Source: Pelistega ratti (GTDB taxonomy: Bacteria > Pseudomonadota > Gammaproteobacteria > Burkholderiales > Burkholderiaceae_B). Taken from it: 64,000 nt of DNA. The stretch covers positions 62,001-126,000 of the forward strand of contig NZ_CP047165.1 in NCBI RefSeq assembly GCF_009833965.1, read 5' to 3'. The position numbers and the translations under genes are program-made. The notes under the pieces were generated by a model. That model was not told the DNA's origin. It searched no databases and was given only the letters and a program-made list of their open reading frames with translations. Shown here piece after piece: positions 9,023 through 21,000 of the stretch. Numbering within the stretch: the stretch's first letter is position 1; each line of letters starts with the position of its first letter.

Positions 9023-12000
9023 ATGAATAAAATTTTTAAAGTAGTTTGGAATCAATCTATTGGTGCTTGGGTTGCTGTATCTGAACTCGTTAAATCAAGG
9101 GGTAAATCTACTACAACTGTACAATCAGACATAGACTGTAGAGAATTAGAGAATAAAACAAAAATATTTTCACTAAAAGTTATACCACTTGCTATTTTCG
9201 CTTTAGGATTATCGGTATCATCGCTTAGTATGGCAAGAAATAGTGTTCCATGGGATACGGTCGGTATTGGTGAACGAGATACTTCTAATGGTGTTGATAT
9301 GGGGACAGGAAGTGAAGACTCTCCTTCTACTAATATTAATAGAGCCAGTTCGGTAGCACATTCTATTGGTATTGGCGGTAGTGCAAGGATAAAAAATGTT
9401 TTGGGTGCAATTGCCATTGGTTATCATGCAAGAGCAATAGGTACGGGAGGATATGGTAAAGCGCCAGAAACAACAGACGGTAGCATTGCTCTTGGTGCTT
9501 ATGCGGTTGCGGGTCAACCTCATACAGGGGAAGATCATAAAAAACTTGAAATTAATGGTGAAAATTTTCAGATTGATGGTAAAGATTTCGAGTTTGCGGG
9601 GTTATCCTATGAGGGCTCTCCAGTGCTATCTCTAGGAAATTATGTTAAAAATAACCAGTATGGAAGCCGCCAAATTCAAAATGTGGGGGCTGGTCGAATT
9701 GCTAAGGATTCAACAGATGCTATTAATGGTTCGCAGTTATACGGGGTAGTAAGAGCATTAGAAAAGGTTTCAGGCTTAGGTGATTTTACAGTAGGTGTCG
9801 GTAAACAGAATAATGCTACTAATACTACTACAGTTACAAATGTAGATGGAAGTAATAATACGGTCAATACTACTAATACTAATATAATTACGGTTAATAA
9901 CAAAAATAAACATTTTGATATTATAGGTAAAAAAGATAACTATATTGAAACAGATGTAAGTGGTAATAATGTTACTATTGCCTTAAATGATAATGCAACA
10001 GAAGCCATTAAAAAAGCCCATAAAGGTTTTGGATTAAAAGCCCAAGTTGGTGGTAATGTTACTCATCAATTAGGTGAACCTATTGAAGTTGCAGGTGGTA
10101 ATAGTAATATCAATACAACAGTTGAGAATGGGGCAGTAAAAATCAATTTAAATAATACCCTTAATTTGACAAATGGGGGTAGTGTTAAGTTAGGTAATAC
10201 GACTTTAAATAGCACTGGACTAACCATTACAGGTGGACCTAGTGTTACTGAAGAGGGTATTAATGCCGGGAATAAGAAAATCACCAATGTTGCTAATGCC
10301 ACAACAGGAACGGATGCGGTAAACCTTAACCAGCTAAATGCCGCAGCAGCCACAGCAAAAACAGAGCTAAAAGAAGGTAAGAATGTCACTATTACCAAAG
10401 CTGAAGCTGGTGATAAACATAGTGTTTATACAATCAATGCCGATAAATCAGTAGTAAAAGGCTCTGATAGTGTGAAAGTAACTGCTAATCCAGATGTAGC
10501 AAACTTTACGACTACTTACAATGTTGATCTTTCTGAGGCAATGAAAAAACAAATTGCTAAAGAAGAGAGTGTCAGTGCTGGCGATAATATTAAAGTTGCT
10601 GAAAATGGAACAAATACATCAGGTGGCAAGAATTATAAGGTTAGTTTAAACAAAGACTTAAACCTTACTAAAGACGGTAGTGTGACCATTGGCGATGCGG
10701 TATTAAATAATAAAGGTCTCACTATTACCAATGGACCAAGTGTGACTAAAGAGGGTATTAATGCCGGTGGTAAGAATATCACCAACGTTGCCAATGCCAC
10801 AGCAGGCACAGATGCAGTGAACCTCAATCAGTTAAATGTCACTGTTGCCAATGCCGGCTTTAACCTCACTAGTAAAGCCGTTGAGGGTACAAATGGTCAA
10901 ACCAGCGAAGCCGATAACCTAACCCCAGACGGTAAACGTTTAATCACCAATGAAAACTTTACCCTCGATGCCGGTAATAATATCGTGATTAAACAAATCG
11001 ATAATGGGTATGAAATTGCCACTGCAGATAATTTGAATATCGGTAAAACTGGCAAAGACGGCATTGACGGCACTATTGGTGTCAATGGTAAAGACGGTTC
11101 CTCTGTCGTGATTAACGGTAAAGATGGTTCTATCGGTTTAACAGGTCCAGCAGGTAAAGACGGTCAATCGCCTAATGCTAATATCACTGTCGCGGAGGGT
11201 AAACCTACGGTCAATGTAAAAGATGGCGGTCAAAACATTACCCGTATTGTCTATAACACCACGGATGCGAATGGTGATCCTGTGACTCGTGAAGTCGCCA
11301 CGATGGACGATGGCTTAACCTTTAAAGGGGATAATGACACTATTATCAATCGCACCCTAGGTAGCCAGTTAGAGATTACAGGTGGTGCGAATGTGACCAA
11401 CCTAAGCGATAATAATATCGGTGTGGTAGGTGAAGCTAACGGTACATTAGCGGTTAAACTGAGTAAAACGCTTAATCTTACGACAGATGGTAGCGTAACG
11501 ATTGGTGATACTATCTTAAATAACAGCGGTCTCACTATTACCAATGGACCAAGTATCACCAAAGAGGGTATTAATGCCGGTGGTAAGAATATCACCAACG
11601 TTGCCAATGCCACAGCAGGAACGGATGCAGTGAACCTCAATCAGTTAAATGCCACTGTTGCCAATGCCGGCTTTAACCTCACTAGTAAAGCCGTTGAGGG
11701 TACAAATGGTCAAACCAGCGAAGCCGATAACCTAACCCCAGAGGGTAAACGCTTAATCACCAATGAAAACTTTACCCTCGATGCCGGTAATAATATCGTG
11801 ATTAAACAAATCGATAATGGGTATGAAATTGCCACCAGTAATACGCTTTCTATTGGTGAAAAAGGTACTGACGGCAAAGATGGTATTGACGGCACCATTG
11901 GGGTCAATGGTAAAGACGGTTCCTCTGTCGTGATTAACGGTAAAGACGGCTCAATTGGACTAACAGGTCCAGCAGGCAAAGATGGTCAATCGCCCAACGC

Positions 12001-15000
12001 TAATATTACAGTCGCGGAGGGCAAACCTACGGTCAATGCAAAAGATGGCGGTCAAAACATTACCCGTATTGTCTATAACACCACGGATGCGAATGGTGAT
12101 CCTGTGACTCGTGAAGTCGCCACGATGGACGATGGCTTAACCTTTAAAGGGGATAATGACACTATTATCAATCGCACCCTAGGTAGCCAGTTAGAGATTA
12201 CAGGTGGTGCGAATGTGACCAACCTAAGCGATAATAATATCGGTGTGGTAGGTGAAGCTAACGGTACATTAGCGGTTAAACTGAGTAAAACGCTTAATCT
12301 TACGACAGATGGTAGCGTAACGATTGGTGATACTGTCTTAAATAACAGCGGTCTCACTATTACCGGTGGACCCAGTGTGACCAAAGAGGGTATTAATGCA
12401 GGGAATAAGAAAATCACCAACGTTGCCAATGCCACAGCAGGTACGGATGCAGTGAACCTCAATCAGTTAAATACCTCTGTTGCTAATGCTGGCTTTAACC
12501 TCACCAGTAAAGCCGTAGAGGGCAGTAATGGTCAAACCAGCGAAGCCGATAACCTAACCCCAGACGGTAAACGTTTAATCACCAATGAAAACTTTACCTT
12601 AGATGCCGGTAATAATATCGTGATTAAACAAATCGATAATGGGTATGAAATTGCCACTGCAGATAATTTGAATATCGGTAAAGCAGGCAAAGACGGTATT
12701 GATGGCACCATTGGGGTCAATGGTAAAGACGGTTCCTCTGTCGTGATTAACGGTAAAGATGGCTCAATTGGACTAACAGGACCAGAGGGTAAAGATGGGG
12801 CTTCTATTGTCTTAAATGGTAAAGATGGTTCTATCGGTTTAACAGGTCCAGCAGGTAAAGATGGTCAATCGCCTAATGCTAATATCACTGTCGCGGAGGG
12901 CAAACCTACGGTCAATGCAAAAGATGGCGGTCAAAACATTACCCGTATTGTGTATAACACCACGGATGCCAATGGCGATCCTGTCACCCGTGAAGTGGCG
13001 ACCATGGATGATGGTCTAACCTTTAAAGGCGATAATGACACTATTATCAATCGTACCCTAGGTAGTCAGTTAGAGATTACGGGTGGGGCAAATGCTACTG
13101 ACCTCACTGATAAGAATATCGGTGTGGTAGGTGATGCCAATGGTACATTAGCGGTTAAACTCAGTAAAACGCTTAATCTTACGACAGATGGTAGCGTAAC
13201 GATTGGTGATGCTGTCTTAAATAACAGTGGTCTTACTATTACCAATGGACCAAGTATCACCAAAGAGGGTATCAATGCTGGTGGTAAAGTCATTACTAAT
13301 GTTGCGGATGGTAATGTGTCAAAAGGTAGCCAAGAAGCGATTAATGGTGGACAGCTTTATACGGCAATTGCTGAAGCGGGCTTTAACCTGACCAGTAAAG
13401 CGGTTGATGGCAGTAATGGTCAAACCAGTGAAGCCGATAACCTAACCCCAGAGGGTAAACGCTTAATCACCAATGAGAACTTTACCCTTGATGCGGGTAA
13501 TAATATCGTGATTAAACAAATCGATAATGGGTATGAAATTGCCACCAGTAATACGCTTTCTATTGGTGAAAAAGGTACTGACGGCAAAGACGGCATTGAC
13601 GGCACTATTGGTGTCAATGGTAAAGACGGTTCCTCTGTCGTGATTAACGGTAAAGATGGCTCAATTGGACTAACAGGACCGGCAGGTAAAGATGGTCAAT
13701 CGCCTAATGCTAATATCACTGTCGCGGAGGGCAAACCCACGGTCAATGCAAAAGATGGCGGTCAAAACATTACCCGTATTGTGTATAACACCACGGATGC
13801 GAATGGTGATCCTGTCACCCGTGAAGTAGCGACCATGGATGATGGTCTAACCTTTAAAGGCGATAATGAGACCATTATCAATCGCACCCTAGGTAGCCAG
13901 TTAGAGATTACGGGTGGTGCTAATGTGACTAACCTAAGCGATAATAATATCGGTGTGGTAGGTGAAGCTAACGGTACATTAGCGGTTAAACTGAGTAAAA
14001 CGCTTAATCTTACGACAGATGGTAGCGTAACGATTGGTGATACTGTCTTAAATAACAGCGGTCTCACTATTACCGGTGGACCCAGTGTGACCAAAGAGGG
14101 TATTAATGCAGGGAATAAGAAAATCACCAACGTTGCCAATGCCACAGCAGGTACGGATGCAGTGAACCTCAATCAGTTAAATACCTCTGTTGCTAATGCT
14201 GGCTTTAACCTCACCAGTAAAGCCGTAGAGGGCAGTAATGGTCAAACCAGTGAAGCCGATAACCTAACCCCAGAGGGTAAACGCTTAATCACCAATGAGA
14301 ACTTTACCCTTGATGCGGGTAATAACATAGTCATTAAACAAATTGACAATGGCTATGAAATTGCCACTAGTAATACGCTTTCGATTGGTGAGAAAGGAGC
14401 GGATGGTAAAGATGGTATTGATGGCACTATTGGCGTGAATGGTAAAGATGGTTCATCAGTCGTTATCAATGGCAAAGACGGTTCAATTGGGCTAACAGGA
14501 CCGGCAGGTAAAGACGGTCAATCACCTAAAGCCAATATTGCTGTTGCCGAGGGCAAACCTACAGTCAATGCAAAAGATGGTGGTCAGAATATCACTCGTA
14601 TTGTGTATAACACTACCGATGCCAATGGTGATCCTGTCACCCGTGAAGTGGCGACCATGGATGATGGTCTAACCTTTAAAGGCGATAATGAGACCATTAT
14701 CAATCGCACCCTAGGTAGCCAGTTAGAGATTACGGGTGGTGCGAATGTGACTAACCTAAGCGATAATAATATCGGTGTGGTAGGTGATGCCAATGGTACA
14801 TTAGCGGTTAAACTCAGTAAAACGCTTAATCTTACGACAGATGGTAGCGTAACGATTGGTGATGCTGTCTTAAATAACAGTGGTCTTACTATTACCAATG
14901 GACCAAGTATCACCAAAGAGGGTATCAATGCTGGTGGTAAAGTCATTACTAATGTTGCGGATGGTAATGTGTCAAAAGGTAGCCAAGAAGCGATTAATGG

Positions 15001-18000
15001 TGGACAGCTTTATACGGCAATTGCTGAAGCGGGCTTTAACCTGACCAGTAAAGCGGTTGATGGCACAAATGGTCAAACCAGCGAAGCCGATAACCTAACC
15101 CCAGACGGTAAACGTTTAATCACCAATGAAAACTTTACCTTAGATGCTGGTAATAATATCGTGATTAAACAAATCGATAATGGGTATGAAATTGCCACCA
15201 GTAATACGCTTTCTATTGGTGAAAAAGGTACTGACGGCAAAGACGGCATTGACGGCACCATTGGGGTCAATGGTAAAGACGGTTCCTCTGTCGTGATTAA
15301 CGGTAAAGACGGTTCAATTGAACTAACAGGTCCAGAGGGTAAAGATGGGGCTTCTATTGTCTTAAATAGTCAAGATGGTTCAATTGGTCTAAAAGGACCT
15401 GCTGATGAAGACGGTCAATCGCCCAATGCTAATATTACAGTAGCAGAGGGTAAACCAACGGTTAACCCTGATGATAAGAATAAAAATATTACCCGTATTA
15501 TTTACGATACAACGGATGCGAATGGTAATCCTTTGACCCGTGAAGTCGCCACCATGGACGATGGCTTAACCTTTAAAGGCGATAATGACACTATTATCAA
15601 TCGTACCCTAGGTAGCCAGTTAGAGATTACGGGTGGTGCTAATGTGACTAACCTAAGCGATAATAATATCGGTGTGGTAGGTGAAGCTAACGGTACATTA
15701 GCGGTTAAACTGAGTAAAAACCTTAACTTGACCCCAGAGGGTAGTATCATCATTGGAGATAGTATCTTAAATAATAGTGGATTAACCATTACGGGTGGAC
15801 CTAGTGTCACCAAAGAGGGTATTAATGCGGGTGGTAAAGTCATTACTAATGTTGCGGATGGTAATGTGTCAAAAGGTAGCCAAGAAGCGATTAATGGTGG
15901 ACAGCTTTATACGGCAATTGCTGAAGCGGGCTTTAACTTGACCAGTAAAGCCGTAGAGGGCACAAATGGTCAAACCAGCGAAGCCGATAACCTAACCCCA
16001 GACGGTAAACGTTTAATCACCAATGAAAACTTTACCCTCGATGCCGGTAATAATATCGTGATTAAACAAATCGATAATGGGTATGAAATTGCCACTGCAG
16101 ATAATTTGAATATCGGTAAAACTGGCAAAGACGGCATTGACGGCACTATTGGTGTCAATGGTAAAGACGGTTCCTCTGTCGTGATTAACGGTAAAGATGG
16201 TTCTATCGGTTTAACAGGTCCAGCAGGTAAAGACGGTCAATCGCCTAATGCTAATATCACTGTCGCGGAGGGTAAACCTACGGTCAATGTAAAAGATGGC
16301 GGTCAAAACATTACCCGTATTGTCTATAACACCACGGATGCGAATGGTGATCCTGTGACTCGTGAAGTCGCCACGATGGACGATGGCTTAACCTTTAAAG
16401 GGGATAATGACACTATTATCAATCGCACCCTAGGTAGCCAGTTAGAGATTACAGGTGGTGCGAATGTGACCAACCTAAGCGATAATAATATCGGTGTGGT
16501 AGGTGAAGCTAACGGTACATTAGCGGTTAAACTGAGTAAAACGCTTAATCTTACGACAGATGGTAGCGTAACGATTGGTGATACTATCTTAAATAACAGC
16601 GGTCTCACTATTACCAATGGACCAAGTATCACCAAAGAGGGTATTAATGCCGGTGGTAAGAATATCACCAACGTTGCCAATGCCACAGCAGGAACGGATG
16701 CAGTGAACCTCAATCAGTTAAATGCCACTGTTGCCAATGCCGGCTTTAACCTCACTAGTAAAGCCGTTGAGGGTACAAATGGTCAAACCAGCGAAGCCGA
16801 TAACCTAACCCCAGAGGGTAAACGCTTAATCACCAATGAAAACTTTACCCTCGATGCCGGTAATAATATCGTGATTAAACAAATCGATAATGGGTATGAA
16901 ATTGCCACCAGTAATACGCTTTCTATTGGTGAAAAAGGTACTGACGGCAAAGATGGTATTGACGGCACCATTGGGGTCAATGGTAAAGACGGTTCCTCTG
17001 TCGTGATTAACGGTAAAGACGGCTCAATTGGACTAACAGGTCCAGCAGGCAAAGATGGTCAATCGCCCAACGCTAATATTACAGTCGCGGAGGGCAAACC
17101 TACGGTCAATGCAAAAGATGGCGGTCAAAACATTACCCGTATTGTCTATAACACCACGGATGCGAATGGTGATCCTGTGACTCGTGAAGTCGCCACGATG
17201 GACGATGGCTTAACCTTTAAAGGGGATAATGACACTATTATCAATCGCACCCTAGGTAGCCAGTTAGAGATTACAGGTGGTGCGAATGTGACCAACCTAA
17301 GCGATAATAATATCGGTGTGGTAGGTGAAGCTAACGGTACATTAGCGGTTAAACTCAGTAAAAACCTTAACTTGACCCCAGAGGGTAGTATCACCATTGG
17401 AGATACTATCTTAAATAACAGCGGTCTCACTATTACTGGTGGACCCAGTGTGATCAAAGAGGGTATTAATGCAGGGAATAAGAAAATCACCAACGTTACT
17501 AATGCCACAGCAGGCACAGATGCAGTGAACCTCAATCAGTTAAATGCCACTGTTGCCAATGCCGGCTTTAACCTTACCAGTAAAGCGGTTGATGGCACAA
17601 ATGGTCAAACCAGCGAAGCCGATAACCTAACCCCAGACGGTAAACGCTTAATCACCAATGAAAACTTTACCCTCGATGCCGGTAATAATATCGTGATTAA
17701 ACAAATCGATAATGGGTATGAAATTGCCACCAGTAATACGCTTTCTATTGGTGAAAAAGGTACTGACGGCAAAGACGGCATTGACGGCACTATTGGTGTC
17801 AATGGTAAAGACGGTTCCTCTGTCGTGATTAACGGTAAAGATGGCTCAATTGGACTAACAGGACCGGCAGGTAAAGATGGTCAATCGCCTAATGCTAATA
17901 TCACTGTCGCGGAGGGCAAACCCACGGTCAATGCAAAAGATGGCGGTCAAAACATTACCCGTATTGTCTATAACACCACGGATGCCAATGGCGATCCTGT

Positions 18001-21000
18001 GACTCGTGAAGTCGCCACGATGGACGATGGTCTAACCTTTAAAGGCGATAATGACACTATTATCAATCGCACCCTAGGTAGTCAGTTAGAGATTACGGGT
18101 GGGGCAAATGCTACTAGTTTAACAGAGAATAATATTGGTGTTGTCGGTGATGCTAACGGTACATTAGCGGTTAAACTCAGTAAAAACCTTAACTTGACCC
18201 CAGAGGGTAGTATCACCATTGGAGATACTATCTTAAATAACAGTGGTCTCACTATTACCGGTGGACCCAGTGTGACCAAAGAGGGTATTAATGCAGGGAA
18301 TAAGAAAATCACCAACGTTGCCAATGCCACAGCAGGAACGGATGCAGTGAACCTCAATCAGTTAAATGCCACTGTTGCCAATGCCGGCTTTAACCTCACT
18401 AGTAAAGCCGTAGAGGGTACAAATGGTCAAACCAGCGAAGCCGATAACCTAACCCCAGAGGGTAAACGTTTAATCACCAATGAAAACTTTACCTTAGATG
18501 CTGGTAATAATATCGTGATTAAACAAATCGATAATGGGTATGAAATTGCCACCAGTAATACGCTTTCTATTGGTGAAAAAGGTACTGACGGCAAAGACGG
18601 CATTGACGGCACTATTGGTGTCAATGGTAAAGACGGTTCCTCTGTCGTGATTAACGGTAAAGACGGCTCAATTGGACTAACAGGTCCAGCAGGTAAAGAT
18701 GGTCAATCACCCAACGCTAATATTACAGTCTCGGAGGGCAAACCTACGGTCAATGCAAAAGATGGCGGTCAAAACATTACCCGTATTGTCTATAACACCA
18801 CGGATGCGAATGGCGATCCTGTCACCCGTGAAGTGGCGACCATGGATGATGGTCTAACCTTTAAAGGCGATAATGAGACGGTTATCAATCGCACCCTAGG
18901 TAGCCAGTTAGAGATTACAGGTGGTGCGAATGTGACCAACCTAAGCGATAATAATATCGGTGTGGTAGGTGATGCCAATGGTACATTAGCGGTTAAACTG
19001 AGCAAAGTATTAAATCTAACCAATGCAGGTAGTATCACCATTGGAGATACTCTCTTAAATAACAATGGGTTAACTATTACCAATGGACCAAGTATCACCA
19101 AAGAGGGTATTAACGCAGGGAATAAGAAAATCACCCATGTAACAGCAGGTGACTTATCTGCCAATAGTACCGATGCGGTCAATGGTAGCCAGTTATACGA
19201 AACAAACCAAAATATCAGCAACCTTGAAACTAAAGTTGATAAAGGCTGGAACGTGACCACCTCCCAATCAGGTAGTGGTAAAGTGACAGGGAATACCACC
19301 CATAATGTGAAGATGGGGGACTTGGTAACCATTGATGCCGGAGATAATATCCGTATTAACCAAGCAAACGGTACGATTAGTCTCTCGACTTCTGATACAC
19401 CAACCTTTGAGAATATTACTGTAGGTAAAGATGACAAAGTAGGTACTATTGGCATTAATGGTAAAGATGGTGCTAATGCAACTGTTACCGTGGTAAATGG
19501 TCCAGTAGGTGTTAATGGTAAAGATGGCGAGAACGGTACAACCCGAATTCAATATATCAACCAAAATGGTACAACAGAAACCATTGCTACTTTAAATGAT
19601 GGCTTGAAGTTTAAGGGTGATGACGGTACCATTATTGCGAAAAAACTGAATGAAACCCTAGATATTAAAGGTGGTGCGGATAAAGCTAAACTCACGGATA
19701 ACAATATTGGAGTGAATAACAACAATGGTTCGTTAGAAGTGAAATTATCTAAAGATCTGAACTTAACCGATAAAGGTAGTGTAACTATTGGCAATACTGC
19801 ACTAAATAACAGCGGTCTCACTATTACTGGTGGACCCAGTGTGACCAAAGAGGGTATTAATGCTGGCGGTAAAAATATCACCAACGTTGCCAATGCCACA
19901 ACAGGAACGGATGCGGTAAACCTTAACCAGCTAAATGCCGCAGCAGCCGCAGCAAAAACTGAGCTAAAAGAAGGTAAGAATGTCACTATTACAAAAGCTG
20001 AAGCTGGTGATAAACATAGTATTTATACGATTAATGCTGAGAAATCAGTAGTAAAAGGCTCTGATAGTGTGAAAGTAACTGCTGATCCAGATGCAGCAAA
20101 CTTTACAACTACTTATAATATCGATCTTTCTGAAGCAATGAAAAAACAAATTGCTAAAGAAGAGAGTGTCAGCGCTGGTGATAATAATGTTAAGGTTGCT
20201 GAAAATGGAACAAATGCATCAGGTGGTAAAGATTTTGCTGTCAGCTTAAATAAAGACCTAAATCTTACGAAAGAAGGCAGTATTACCATTGGCGCTACAC
20301 ACTTGAAAGATGGTAACTTAACGATGGGAAATACCACGTTTAATAATGAAGGTATAACCATTAAAGATGGTCCATCTATGACTAAAAAAGGTATCAATAT
20401 GGGTAATAAGAAAATTACCAATATTGCGGATGGTGATGTATCGCAAGGTAGTAAAGAGGTAATCAATGGTGGTCAGCTTTATACAGCCATTGCCAATAGT
20501 GGATTTAACCTGACAACCAATGGTGATAATACCCAAGCAACCGATAAGAGAATTAATAATAATGAAACCTTTAGCCTTAACCAAGGTAATAATATTGTGG
20601 TAAAACAAATCAACAATGGCTACGAAATCTCAACAGGTAATACACTTGTGATTGGTGGTAAAGGTGAAAATGGCAAAGATGGTATTGATGGCTTTATCGG
20701 TGTTAATGGTAAAGATGGTTCATCCATTGTGATTAATGGTAAAGATGGTTCTATCGGTCTAACAGGTCCTAAAGGAGCTGATGGTAAGAAAGGTGCTACT
20801 ATTACCCTTAAACCAGAGAAAGGTTCAAAAACAGTTGCTGAAAAAGATAACGGTAAAGAAATTGATCGTATCAAATATACTGATGGCAACAATAATCCCC
20901 GTGAAGTAGCAACTTTAGATGATGGTCTTATCTTTACGGGTGATGATAGTAAGCCAGTCAATCGTACTTTAGGTTCTAATCTAAAGATTACGGGTGGCGC

